NCBI GenBank assembly: GCA_902782955.1
Contig: CACZPD010000164.1
Location: 1 to 49,104 of the forward strand
Direction: 5' to 3'
DNA from: an uncultured Erysipelotrichaceae bacterium
GTDB lineage: Bacteria; Bacillota_I; Bacilli_A; Erysipelotrichales; Erysipelotrichaceae
Length of the DNA stretch: 49,104 nucleotides
The notes below the pieces were generated by a model. It searched no databases. It saw only the letters and a list, made by a program, of their open reading frames with translations, and was not told where the DNA came from. Shown piece after piece: positions 32,685 through 41,113 of the stretch; the stretch's first letter is position 1, and each line of letters starts with the position of its first letter. The position numbers and the translations under genes are program-made.

Positions 32685-33671
32685 TCAGCGGATCTCCATT
32701 CCGATCGCCTGCTGGACCTGTTTCAGCTTGACGGAAGCGTAGGCGGAAGCCTTCTTTGCTCCTTCCTTCAGTGTCTTTTCGATCAGGTCAGAGGAAACGA
32801 TCTCGTTGTATCTGGTCTGGATGGTTTCAAGGGTACTGCATACGCTGTCAGCTACAGCACGCTTGAAGTCCCCGTATCCTTTTCCTTCGAATTCCTTTTC
32901 GATATCTTCCAGCGATTTTCCTGTCAGGGATGACATGATCTGCATAAGATTGGAAACACCCGGCTGGTTTTCCGGATCAAAATGAACTTTGCCGATACTG
33001 TCTGTTACAGCGCTCATGACCTTCTTCCTGGCTTTCGGCAGGGGATCCAGCAGATATATACAGCCTTTGTCTGTTCCGTCAGATTTTGACATCTTTTTGG
33101 TAGGATCCGACAGGGACATGATGCGCGCGCCGACTTTCGGTACTGCCGGTTCCGGAATGGTGAACAGCTTTCCGTATCTGTTATTCATACGAATGGCGAC
33201 ATCACGGCAGAGTTCCACATGCTGCTTCTGGTCTTCGCCGACCGGTACATAATCAGGATCGTAGATCAGGATATCGGCAGCCATCAGGGTAGGGTAGGTA
33301 TATAAACCGCCGGAAAGGTTCTTTTCACCCTTCGCCTGTTTGTCCTTGAACTGCGTCATCCGGTTCAGTTCGCCGAGATATGTATGGCAGCAGATGATAA
33401 AACCGAGCTGCGCGTGTTCCTTTACATCTGTCTGCAGGAAGATCGTGCTCTTCTGCGGATCCAGGCCGCACGCCAGGTACAGGGCAACGCAGTCTTTCAG
33501 ATTCTTCTGCAGTTCTTCCGGATCCTGCGGCACGGTGATGCAGTGCAGATTCGCGATAAATGCGATCATTTCATATTCATCCTGGCTTTCCACAAAATGG
33601 CGGAGAGCCCCGATATAGTTGCCAAGATGCAGCTGACCTGTCGGCTTAATGCCGCTCAGCATTCTTTTCAT
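32685..33671 (-). CDS. trpS: Tryptophanyl-tRNA synthetase
   Basis: TrpS is the class I synthetase for tryptophan. The protein starts MKRMLSGIKPTGQLHLGNYIGAL (HIGH motif as HLGN) and has the KMSKS motif in TKKMSKSDGTD. From ATG 33671 it is 328 residues, the normal size. The frame is open to 33695, but GGAGG lies 7-8 bases before ATG 33671. Expression is governed by a T-box leader upstream. Confidence 0.96.
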   Translation of the reverse strand: MKRMLSGIKPTGQLHLGNYIGALRHFVESQDEYEMIAFIANLHCITVPQDPEELQKNLKDCVALYLACGLDPQKSTIFLQTDVKEHAQLGFIICCHTYLGELNRMTQFKDKQAKGEKNLSGGLYTYPTLMAADILIYDPDYVPVGEDQKQHVELCRDVAIRMNNRYGKLFTIPEPAVPKVGARIMSLSDPTKKMSKSDGTDKGCIYLLDPLPKARKKVMSAVTDSIGKVHFDPENQPGVSNLMQIMSSLTGKSLEDIEKEFEGKGYGDFKRAVADSVCSTLETIQTRYNEIVSSDLIEKTLKEGAKKASAYASVKLKQVQQAIGMEIR

Positions 33672-33684
33672 ATGTTTTACCTCC

Positions 33685-33871
33685 AAAAAAAACACCTTTC
33701 TGTTTCGAAGGGACGCAGTAACTGCGCGGTGCCACCCAACTTATCCCCGGAGGGATCACTCATTTCGATTGTCTTTGCTCATAAGTGCCAATGGCATCGA
33801 TATGTATCGGCAGCTCGCATCAACCGCTGTCTTTCTGGAGAGGAACATATCTTACCCCGCTTAATCAACGC
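33685..33871 (-). promoter_or_regulatory. T-box riboswitch of trpS (Trp specifier)
   Basis: The leader RNA on the minus strand carries the T-box sequence TGGGTGGCACCGCG (33738-33725), the stem I apical motif AGCGGTTGATGCGAGCTGC, and a terminator with a T-tract just upstream of the trpS ribosome site. A TGG triplet at 33790-33788, in ATTGGCAC, is placed as the specifier for tryptophan. Uncharged tRNA-Trp would stabilise the antiterminator and allow trpS transcription. Confidence 0.9.
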
Positions 33872-33877
33872 AAAATC

Positions 33878-33906
33878 ATTAAAACATATTCAAACATTGT
33901 TTTCAA
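33878..33906 (-). promoter_or_regulatory. Promoter of the trpS T-box transcript
   Basis: On the minus strand TTGAAA (33906-33901) is 17 bases from TTTAAT (33883-33878), with a TG one base before the -10. It is divergent from the spx promoter, with 28 bases between the trpS -35 and the spx -10. Confidence 0.7.
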
Positions 33907-33930
33907 CTATATCCTTTTACAGTAATGGAA

Positions 33931-33939
33931 TGTTATAAT
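33931..33939 (+). promoter_or_regulatory. Extended -10 promoter of spx
   Basis: TGTTATAAT (TG 33931-33932, TATAAT 33934-33939) is a perfect extended -10; the -35 is weak. AAAGGAG at 33948-33954 is only a few bases from the predicted start. Confidence 0.6.
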
Positions 33940-33960
33940 AATAACTCAAAGGAGTAGGAT

Positions 33961-34398
33961 ATGATCGTTTTATACACATCCCCGGGATGCGCGAGCTGCC
34001 GTAAAGTGAAACAATGGCTTAAAGACAGAGGTCTTTCTTTCATCGAAAAGAATATATTCAAGACCCTGCTGAACGACAACGAGATCAAACATCTGCTGAT
34101 GCGGTCCGAAAACGGAAGCGATGATATCATTTCAAAACGCTCCAAGATCATCCAGGAAAACCGTGTCAACATCGATGATATGACTACAGATGAGCTGATC
34201 TCCTTCATCAAGCAGAATCCCAGCGTTCTGAAGCGCCCGATCATCATCAGTGAAAACAACTTCCAGGTCGGATATGACGAAGAGGAGATCGGTGTATTCG
34301 TCCCCCAGGAACTGCGCAATGTTGCGGTTTCCCAGTGCACGAAAGAATGTCCGAGTTATGTGACATGCGCAAATGTCAGAGAAGACGGTGTTAAATAG
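33961..34398 (+). CDS. spx: Spx/ArsC family redox-responsive regulator
   Basis: Spx binds the alpha subunit of RNA polymerase and redirects transcription during thiol stress. The 145-residue protein starts IVLYTSPGCASCRKVKQWL with the CxxC redox switch Cys10-Cys13, and has the ArsC-like middle (NPSVLKRPIIISENNFQVGY) with the conserved RPI. The C-terminal part has three extra Cys (QCTKECPSYVTC), which is more than usual. It is followed by mnmA 37 bases later, so the two may be cotranscribed. Confidence 0.88.
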   Translation: MIVLYTSPGCASCRKVKQWLKDRGLSFIEKNIFKTLLNDNEIKHLLMRSENGSDDIISKRSKIIQENRVNIDDMTTDELISFIKQNPSVLKRPIIISENNFQVGYDEEEIGVFVPQELRNVAVSQCTKECPSYVTCANVREDGVK

Positions 34399-34435
34399 GA
34401 CTTGCGTCTTCTTTTTCGTATCATGAGGTTTTTAT

Positions 34436-35575
34436 ATGAAAATACTTGTAGGATTATCCGGCGGCGTTGACAGTGCCGTTGCAGCATATCTTCTGAAAGA
34501 TCAGGGACATGATGTCACCTGTGCTTTTATGCGCAACTGGGATTCCGCCAGCAACAATGACGTGGAAGGCAATCCGACTGTGAATGATGATGTCTGTCCG
34601 CAGGAAACCGATTATCAGGATGCTGTAAAAGCGGCGGAAAAACTCGGACTGCCGCTGATGCGTGTCGACTATATAAAGGAATACTGGGATGATGTGTTTG
34701 AGACATTTCTCAGCGAATATAAAAAGGGAAGGACACCGAATCCGGATATCCTCTGCAACAGGTATATCAAATTCGACCGGTTTTATCACTTTGCGGAAGA
34801 GCACGGCTTTGAAAAACTCGCGACAGGGCATTACTGCGACCTGACAGTCCGGAACGGGAGACCTGCTTTATACAAAGCCTCCGACAGGAATAAGGACCAG
34901 TCCTATTTCCTCGGTGAGATCCGCAGGGAAGTCCTCGACCATATTCTCTTTCCTCTCGGCAAGGTTACCAAGCCGGAAGTGCGCAGGATCGCGCATGAGC
35001 TGGATCTTTCCGTCGCGGACAAAAAAGATTCGACAGGTATCTGTTTTATCGGCGAGCGTGATTTCCGCCGCTTTCTCAGCAACTATCTTCCGATGAAGCC
35101 CGGCAGGATCATCAATATCGAAACCGGGGAAACAGTCGGTGAACATAAGGGTGTCCTTTACTATACCGTCGGTCAGCGCAAAGGCCTTGATATCGGCGGA
35201 ATCGGTCCGTTCTTCGTAGCCGGAAAAGATGTTGTCAGAAACGAGCTTTATGTTGTCGGCGCGGGACATGAGGACCTGCTGTATTCCGATGCCTGCCTGG
35301 TGGAAGATGTCAACTGGCTGATGGATGAATGCGACGCACTTTCCTGCACCGCGAAATTCCGCTATCGCCAGCCGGATCAGGATGTATATCTGGAACGCGT
35401 AGACGCGTCCCATATACTCCTGAAATACCCGCAGACCGTCCGTTCCGTCACCTGCGGGCAGGAAGCTGTAGTATATGATCACGATGCCGTCCTGTGTGCC
35501 GGCAGGATCTGTACGGTATATAAAAACGGTGAGGATATCTCCGAAATCATAAAAGGAATGATGCAGAATGCGTGA
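34436..35575 (+). CDS. mnmA: tRNA-specific 2-thiouridylase
   Basis: MnmA thiolates the wobble uridine 34 of tRNA for Lys, Glu and Gln. The 379-residue protein starts with the PP-loop VGLSGGVDSAVAAYLL and has the catalytic Cys pair in NPDILCNRYIKF and STGICFIGERDF. The C-terminal beta-barrel is complete. A TGAGG site precedes ATG 34436. The end overlaps recD2 by 8 bases. The companion cysteine desulfurase gene is not in the window. Confidence 0.96.
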   Translation: MKILVGLSGGVDSAVAAYLLKDQGHDVTCAFMRNWDSASNNDVEGNPTVNDDVCPQETDYQDAVKAAEKLGLPLMRVDYIKEYWDDVFETFLSEYKKGRTPNPDILCNRYIKFDRFYHFAEEHGFEKLATGHYCDLTVRNGRPALYKASDRNKDQSYFLGEIRREVLDHILFPLGKVTKPEVRRIAHELDLSVADKKDSTGICFIGERDFRRFLSNYLPMKPGRIINIETGETVGEHKGVLYYTVGQRKGLDIGGIGPFFVAGKDVVRNELYVVGAGHEDLLYSDACLVEDVNWLMDECDALSCTAKFRYRQPDQDVYLERVDASHILLKYPQTVRSVTCGQEAVVYDHDAVLCAGRICTVYKNGEDISEIIKGMMQNA

Positions 35576-37778
35576 TGAAGCTGTCACATTAAACGGCAAA
35601 GCGGTCCATATTGTCTTCCGCAGTGAAGACACTTTTTATACTGTGATGAAGTTCAGGATCAATGATGAATTTGAAAAGATCATCACCGTCACAGGCATCA
35701 TGCCAAGTGTGGAAAAAGAAGTCCTGTATGACATCACCGGTCATTATACCGAACATCCGAAATACGGCATGCAGTTCCAGATGGAAACATACCAGCGATC
35801 CCTGCCGGAAGAAAAAAGCGGCATCGTCCGCTATCTGTCCGGCCCGCTCTTTCCCGGTATAGGAAAGAAAACAGCGGAGAAAATCGCTGAGACTCTGGGC
35901 AGTGACTGCCTGAAGAAGATCAGGGAAGACTATCACTGTCTGGAAACCGTGGAAGGCATGAAACCGGAAAAGATACGGATCATACACGAAGGCATGCAGA
36001 GCGAAGACAACGGGCTGGAAGAACTTGTCCGCTTCCTGAATATCCACGGGATCGGCATCCGCAACCTGATCCGCATCAACCGCGCGTACGGACGGCAGGC
36101 CCTCGACAAGATCAGGGAGAATCCATACCGTGTTATTGAAGAATGCGACGGGTTCGGCTTCGCCACTGCGGATAAGATCGCCATGCATCTGGGATTTGCG
36201 GAAGATGATGAAAGACGTCTGTATGCCTTTATGGTCTCCCTTGTCATGGATCTGTGTATGGCAAAAGGGGATTCGTATGTGACAGCGGATGAACTTTTTG
36301 AAGCTTTCCGCAGAAAAACAAAAGGTATTGAAACAGATCCGGATGCCCTGCTTGATCAGGCCGTGCTCAGAAGGAGCCTGCATGTGGAAGATGACAGGAT
36401 CTATGCCCTGAGTCAGTATGAAGCCGAGAAATACACAGCTCATTTTCTGGCCAATTTCCCGTATAAGGAGCTTGATCCTTTCGATGAAGATCTGCTGGAA
36501 CGTTATCTGGAATCGTTCAGCGCTTCGATCCATATCGAATATGACGAGATCCAGAAACAGACGATCCGTTCTGTTATGGATCATCCTTTTTCCATCATTA
36601 CCGGCGGTCCCGGAACCGGCAAAACGACTATCATCCGGGCGCTGACGGAGATGTTCCGGAGACTGTATCCCGCCAGCAATGTCATATGCGCCGCTCCGAC
36701 GGGAAGGGCAGCAAAGCGCATGTCGGAAATGACGGAGACAGATGCCTCTACGGTACACTCCATCCTGCAGTGGGATCTTGAAACAAATACATTCGGCAAA
36801 GATGAAAACAATCCCCTGGAAGCTGACATCCTCATCGTGGATGAGTTTTCCATGGTCGATATATGGCTTTTCTACAACCTTCTCAAAGCAAGCGTCAATG
36901 TCCGCAAGATCATCCTGATCGGGGATGAAAACCAGCTTCCGAGCGTCGGTCCCGGCTGCGTCCTGCGTGACCTGATGGCTTCTTCTTTGTTCCCGGTCAG
37001 CCGTCTTGAGACGATCTACCGGCAGAAAGAAGGAAGTGATGTCATAGCACTGGCACACGATATCCTGCACAACGAAACAGATCTGGATAAATACCAGAAT
37101 GAAGTAGCATTCCTGGAATGCGACTACAAGGATCTGAGAAACCGTATTGTATTCATCGTTCAGAACGCGCTTGATAAAGGATATGACATCGATGATATCC
37201 AGGTGCTGTCCCCGATGTACAGCGGCAATGCCGGAATCGATATCCTCAACAATACACTGCAGGCAGCTTTCAACCCGCCGGATCCATTCAAAAAAGAGAT
37301 CCGTATCGGTTATACACGGTTCCGGGAAGGAGACAAGATCCTGCAGCTGAAAAACCAGCCGGACGATGATGTATACAACGGGGATATCGGCATACTTGCG
37401 GAAATACTTGAAGCAGATGAAACAGATACGGGAAAGAAAACACTTGTGGTGGACTTCAACGGTATTATCGTTGAATACACCCAGGAGACCTGGAATCATA
37501 TCACACTTGCATACTGCATCAGCGTTCATAAGTCACAGGGCAGTGAATATCCCATCGTCGTAATGCCCTTTACAGCACAGCACACGGTCATGCTGCAGAG
37601 GAAACTGATCTATACCGCTGTTACACGGGCACGGAAGGCGCTCGTCATGATCGGTGATAAACAGGCTTTCCTGAAAGGCATCGGAACCATGGAACGCCAT
37701 GTCCGGAATACCACCCTCCGGCAGAGACTTGGCAAAATGATGAAGTCCCCGGACCCGTTCGCGGATCTGACAGATTAA
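35568..37778 (+). CDS. recD2: RecD2-type ATP-dependent DNA helicase
   Basis: RecD2 is a 5'-3' superfamily 1B helicase found outside RecBCD, with a role in DNA repair and fork maintenance. The 736-residue protein has an N-terminal OB-like region, helix-hairpin-helix segments (GPLFPGIGKKTAEKIAETLG and NIHGIGIRNLIRI), Walker A GGPGTGKTT, Walker B ILIVDEFSM, and the motif VHKSQGSEYP near the end. It overlaps mnmA by 8 bases, so translation is coupled. Confidence 0.95.
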   Translation: MRDEAVTLNGKAVHIVFRSEDTFYTVMKFRINDEFEKIITVTGIMPSVEKEVLYDITGHYTEHPKYGMQFQMETYQRSLPEEKSGIVRYLSGPLFPGIGKKTAEKIAETLGSDCLKKIREDYHCLETVEGMKPEKIRIIHEGMQSEDNGLEELVRFLNIHGIGIRNLIRINRAYGRQALDKIRENPYRVIEECDGFGFATADKIAMHLGFAEDDERRLYAFMVSLVMDLCMAKGDSYVTADELFEAFRRKTKGIETDPDALLDQAVLRRSLHVEDDRIYALSQYEAEKYTAHFLANFPYKELDPFDEDLLERYLESFSASIHIEYDEIQKQTIRSVMDHPFSIITGGPGTGKTTIIRALTEMFRRLYPASNVICAAPTGRAAKRMSEMTETDASTVHSILQWDLETNTFGKDENNPLEADILIVDEFSMVDIWLFYNLLKASVNVRKIILIGDENQLPSVGPGCVLRDLMASSLFPVSRLETIYRQKEGSDVIALAHDILHNETDLDKYQNEVAFLECDYKDLRNRIVFIVQNALDKGYDIDDIQVLSPMYSGNAGIDILNNTLQAAFNPPDPFKKEIRIGYTRFREGDKILQLKNQPDDDVYNGDIGILAEILEADETDTGKKTLVVDFNGIIVEYTQETWNHITLAYCISVHKSQGSEYPIVVMPFTAQHTVMLQRKLIYTAVTRARKALVMIGDKQAFLKGIGTMERHVRNTTLRQRLGKMMKSPDPFADLTD

Positions 37779-37804
37779 CAATAAATATTTAATGGGGGAG
37801 GCTC

Positions 37805-38515
37805 ATGCGCATCGGACTGGTTTCATACAGGTGTGAAAACAATAATATTCCTTTTAATCTGCACCAGATCGAAAACGCTCTGAAGGAAACAAGAGGAAAA
37901 GCGGATCTTCTTTGTTTCGGCGAAGCATTCCTGCAGGGATTTGATTCACTGATCTGGGAGTATGAAACAGATCAGAAAACTGCTGTTGCTGCAGATGGTG
38001 AGATCATTCAGCAGCTGTGCCGATGGACAGAAGAATACGGGACAGCTCTGCTGACCGGTTATATTGAGAAAGCAGATGATAAGATCTATTCATCCTGCAT
38101 CGTTATCGCAGAGGGAAATATCCTGTTTAATTACCGTAGGATAACGAAAGGATGGAAAGATTACCGCCGGACAGATTCACATTACTGTGAAGGATCAGAA
38201 GTCAGTTCTTTTCGTTTGCACGGTACCAATATGCGAATTGCTTTATGCGGTGATCTGTGGGATAAACCGGATCAGTTCAAAACAGATGATCTTCTGATAT
38301 GGCCGGTATATGTAAACTATTCTGTCAGCGAATGGGAAAACGGTATCCTGACGGAATATGCACAGCAGGCTTGTAAAGCAGCTTCCCGCACACTGATGGT
38401 CAATCCGCTTGATACAGATCCTGTGAATCATGGCGGAGCCTTCTTTTTCCAAAGCGGAAAGATCAAAGACAGTATTCCGTTCGACCGGGAAGGGATACTT
38501 ATCGCGGAAATATAA
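37805..38515 (+). CDS. Carbon-nitrogen hydrolase (nitrilase superfamily)
   Basis: The 236-residue protein has the catalytic triad of the superfamily: Glu40 (CFGEAFLQG), Lys115 (NYRRITKGW) and Cys148 (ALCGDLWDKPD). These enzymes hydrolyse amides or nitriles. It is shorter than most relatives (about 260-300 residues) and its substrate is not clear. A GGGGGAGG site precedes ATG 37805. It follows recD2 by 26 bases. Confidence 0.85.
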   Translation: MRIGLVSYRCENNNIPFNLHQIENALKETRGKADLLCFGEAFLQGFDSLIWEYETDQKTAVAADGEIIQQLCRWTEEYGTALLTGYIEKADDKIYSSCIVIAEGNILFNYRRITKGWKDYRRTDSHYCEGSEVSSFRLHGTNMRIALCGDLWDKPDQFKTDDLLIWPVYVNYSVSEWENGILTEYAQQACKAASRTLMVNPLDTDPVNHGGAFFFQSGKIKDSIPFDREGILIAEI

Positions 38516-38516
38516 A

Positions 38517-38564
38517 AAAGCTTTCGCTTTACTGTCCTCAGGGCAGCAGGTGAAAGCTTTTATA
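38517..38564. terminator. Bidirectional terminator
   Basis: AAAGCTTTC (38517-38525) pairs with GAAAGCTTT (38552-38560) and encloses an inner TGTCCTCAGGGCA hairpin, with T or A runs on both sides. It serves the nitrilase-type gene and the convergent patatin-like gene, whose stop codon lies in it. Confidence 0.75.
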
Positions 38565-39399
38565 AATTCAGGAAAGATCTGACAGCACCGGCAGCGTGAT
38601 AGCCTTCGTTGTAAAGATTCGTAATTCTTTTTTTATCTTTCAGGATCGTCTGGATCGCTGAGATACTTTCGGGAGCCAGTATCAGCAGACGCCCGGCATC
38701 CTGCATATTGATAGCCAGGTCAATCTCGGTGTTGTACATGTCGCTCAGTCTTTTCATCTGCTGTGCCACATCCGGATACTGACTGCCGAGCATACGCAGG
38801 AGGATCTTATCGCGTTTCTGGTCCCTGCGGTAGGAAAGGGGACGTGCTGTAATCAGGATGACTTTATCACAGCCGTCACTGAAAGCCTTCATAAAGGGCA
38901 GGGGATCTGAGATATATCCGTCATAATATGTTTTTCCATTGATCGCATAAGGCTCATTTACGACAGGAATCGAATAGGAGGCCTTAATCGCAGACAATCT
39001 GTCTGTTTCCGGATCCAGCATATCAAAATAATACGGCATCCCGGTATCTGCTTCCGTAGCGAGAATATAGAAATTCCTGATCTCTTTTCCGGTCTGGTCA
39101 TAGGCAAAAGGATATTTGGTGAACTCGCTGAACGTTTTGTCATACAGAAGATCCATATCGATCACGTTGTTTTCTGTGCCGATATTCCGGATATTCAGAT
39201 ATTCCCTGCGGGATGCGTAATCGTAGTAAAACAGATAGGATCTGCCGCGTTGTCCGGCAAAATAAGAGATCAGATTTGTTCCGCCGGAGGAGCTTCCGAT
39301 GCCGTAATCCAGACGAATGTCGTGCTCTGTCAGGTAATCCATCACACCTGCACCGAAGACACCGTTGATATTTCTGCTTACATCAATAATCCCGATCAT
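38560..39399 (-). CDS. Patatin-like phospholipase family protein
   Basis: Patatin-like proteins are lipid acyl hydrolases with a Ser-Asp dyad. The 279-residue protein has the nucleophile elbow GSSSG (Ser37) and Asp160 in YYDGYISDPLP. The usual Gly-rich oxyanion loop is replaced by SRNINGVFGAGVMDYL, as in the YjjU/RssA-like bacterial group. No signal peptide is seen, so it is probably cytoplasmic. ATG 39399 has GGAA upstream. It has a terminator of its own. Confidence 0.87.
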   Translation of the reverse strand: MIGIIDVSRNINGVFGAGVMDYLTEHDIRLDYGIGSSSGGTNLISYFAGQRGRSYLFYYDYASRREYLNIRNIGTENNVIDMDLLYDKTFSEFTKYPFAYDQTGKEIRNFYILATEADTGMPYYFDMLDPETDRLSAIKASYSIPVVNEPYAINGKTYYDGYISDPLPFMKAFSDGCDKVILITARPLSYRRDQKRDKILLRMLGSQYPDVAQQMKRLSDMYNTEIDLAINMQDAGRLLILAPESISAIQTILKDKKRITNLYNEGYHAAGAVRSFLNL

Positions 39400-39426
39400 T
39401 TTCCTGTTCCTTTTTTATTATCATCT

Positions 39427-39460
39427 CTGAAAATCACCTGTCTGTAAAGGCAGGTGATTT
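39427..39460 (-). terminator. Terminator of the yerC-aminotransferase-ligase operon
   Basis: On the minus strand AAATCACCTG (39460-39451) pairs perfectly with CAGGTGATTT (39440-39431), followed by TTC. It lies 4 bases after the ligase stop codon. Confidence 0.8.
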
Positions 39461-39464
39461 AATC

Positions 39465-41099
39465 TTATGAATTGTACTGCTGTTCTACGAGCCTGTCAGT
39501 GCTGTAGATATGGCGCAGTTTCGGTTTGTCGATCTTTCCGGTCGCATTGCGGATGACATCGGCGAAGATCAGTTTGCGCGGACGTTTGTAACGCGGAAGG
39601 TCTTTGCAGAATTCATTGACTTCATCTTCTGTAAGCGTCATGCCTTCCTTGACCTGGATGATCGCAGCAGCGATTTCTCCCAGTCTGTGATCCGGAAGAC
39701 CGATTACGGCAACGTCGTGGATCTTGCTGTGGGCAGCGAGGAAGCTTTCGATCTGGACCGGATACAGGTTTTCACCGCCGGAGATGATGACATCTTTCTT
39801 TCTGTCGACCAGATAGATAAATCCGTCTTCGTCCTGACGGGCCATATCGCCTGTATGCAGCCAGCCTTTTTTCAGCACTTCTGCTGTAGCTTCCGGGTTC
39901 TTGTAGTATTCAACCATGACGCCTTTGCCTTTGACACAGAGTTCACCGACTTCGCCCGGTTTTACTTTTTCACCTTTTTCGTCGATGATCTTTGTCTTCC
40001 AGTTGTAGCCCGGAACACCGATCGCACCGACCTTATGGATATTTTCCATTCCGAGATGCACGCAGCCCGGACCGGTGGATTCAGATAAGCCGTAGTTGGT
40101 ATCGTACTTGTGATTCGGGAAGTATTCCAGCCAGCGCTTGATCAGGCTCGGCGGTACAGGCTGTGCGCCGATATGCATCAGACGCCACTGGGAAAGACGG
40201 TAGTCTTCTTTTTTCAGCTTTCCTGAATCCAGAGCAGCCAGGATATCCTGTGCCCACGGAACCAGCAGCCAGACGATGGTGCATTCTTCATTGGAAACAG
40301 CACTGAGAATGTTTTCCGGTGAGTTTCCTTTCAGAATGACAGCTTTGGAACCGGTATAAAGCGAACCGAACCAATGCATTTTAGCGCCTGTATGGTAGAG
40401 CGGCGGAATGCAGAGGAAGTTGTCCTTTTTGGTGGTTTCATGATGAATAGCTTCCATCTGCGCGGACTGGGAAAGTGCTTCATGCAGAAGCAGGATGGGT
40501 TTCGGGAAACCTGTCGTTCCGGAAGAGAAGTAGATAGCTGCTTCATTTTTGTCTTCGATCAGGATCCTCGGAGCAACCGAGGACGCATAGGATGAAAGAC
40601 GGAAATAATCTTCTGCATAAGACGGGCACTGGTCGCCGACATAGATGAGAAGGGTATTCTTTTTGATCTTGTTAGCGATATCTTCGATACGGCCGATAAA
40701 CTCCGGACCATAGAACAGCACATCCGCGTCGCTGGCCTTCAGACAGTAGTCGATTTCTTCAGCGGTAAAACGGAAGTTCAGCGGGACTGCTATCGCGCCG
40801 GATTTCAGGACACCGAAATAGATCGGCAGCCATTCCAGACAGTTCATCAGCAGAATTGCGCACTTCTGTCCGGGACGGATTCCTTTTTCTATCAGCATAT
40901 TCGCCACACGGTTTGCCTTTTCATCAAAGACAGCCCATGTAATGGATCTTCTGTAAAAGGAAGGGGAAGTCGGCTGGATCAGTTCATATTCTTTCCAGGT
41001 GACTCTCTGTTCTTCGCGGATCTGTGGGTTGATTTCAACTAATGCGACTTCTTCGCCGTATAATTTGCTGTTGCGTTCCAGCAGGTCTGTAATAGGCAT
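39465..41099 (-). CDS. AMP-forming acyl-CoA synthetase (class I adenylate-forming)
   Basis: The enzyme activates a carboxylic acid as acyl-AMP and transfers it to CoA. The 544-residue protein has the P-loop motif IYFSSGTTGFPKP, the A5 motif NYGLSESTGPG, A7/A8 WLHTGDMARQDEDGF and LVDRKKDVIISGGENLYP, and the A10 catalytic Lys in NATGKIDKPKLR. It resembles fatty-acid/carnitine-CoA ligases; the true substrate is unknown. GGAG precedes ATG 41099. It follows the aminotransferase gene by 14 bases, so both belong to the yerC operon. A role in activating an amino-acid-derived acid is an inference. Confidence 0.9.
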   Translation of the reverse strand: MPITDLLERNSKLYGEEVALVEINPQIREEQRVTWKEYELIQPTSPSFYRRSITWAVFDEKANRVANMLIEKGIRPGQKCAILLMNCLEWLPIYFGVLKSGAIAVPLNFRFTAEEIDYCLKASDADVLFYGPEFIGRIEDIANKIKKNTLLIYVGDQCPSYAEDYFRLSSYASSVAPRILIEDKNEAAIYFSSGTTGFPKPILLLHEALSQSAQMEAIHHETTKKDNFLCIPPLYHTGAKMHWFGSLYTGSKAVILKGNSPENILSAVSNEECTIVWLLVPWAQDILAALDSGKLKKEDYRLSQWRLMHIGAQPVPPSLIKRWLEYFPNHKYDTNYGLSESTGPGCVHLGMENIHKVGAIGVPGYNWKTKIIDEKGEKVKPGEVGELCVKGKGVMVEYYKNPEATAEVLKKGWLHTGDMARQDEDGFIYLVDRKKDVIISGGENLYPVQIESFLAAHSKIHDVAVIGLPDHRLGEIAAAIIQVKEGMTLTEDEVNEFCKDLPRYKRPRKLIFADVIRNATGKIDKPKLRHIYSTDRLVEQQYNS

Positions 41100-41113
41100 G
41101 ATTGTTTTCTCCT

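Noticed and set aside
35589..37529. A 646-codon open frame on the minus strand inside recD2
   Set aside because: It is antisense to a clear RecD2 helicase with all motifs; the translation is rich in Cys, Phe and Ile and has no domain pattern.
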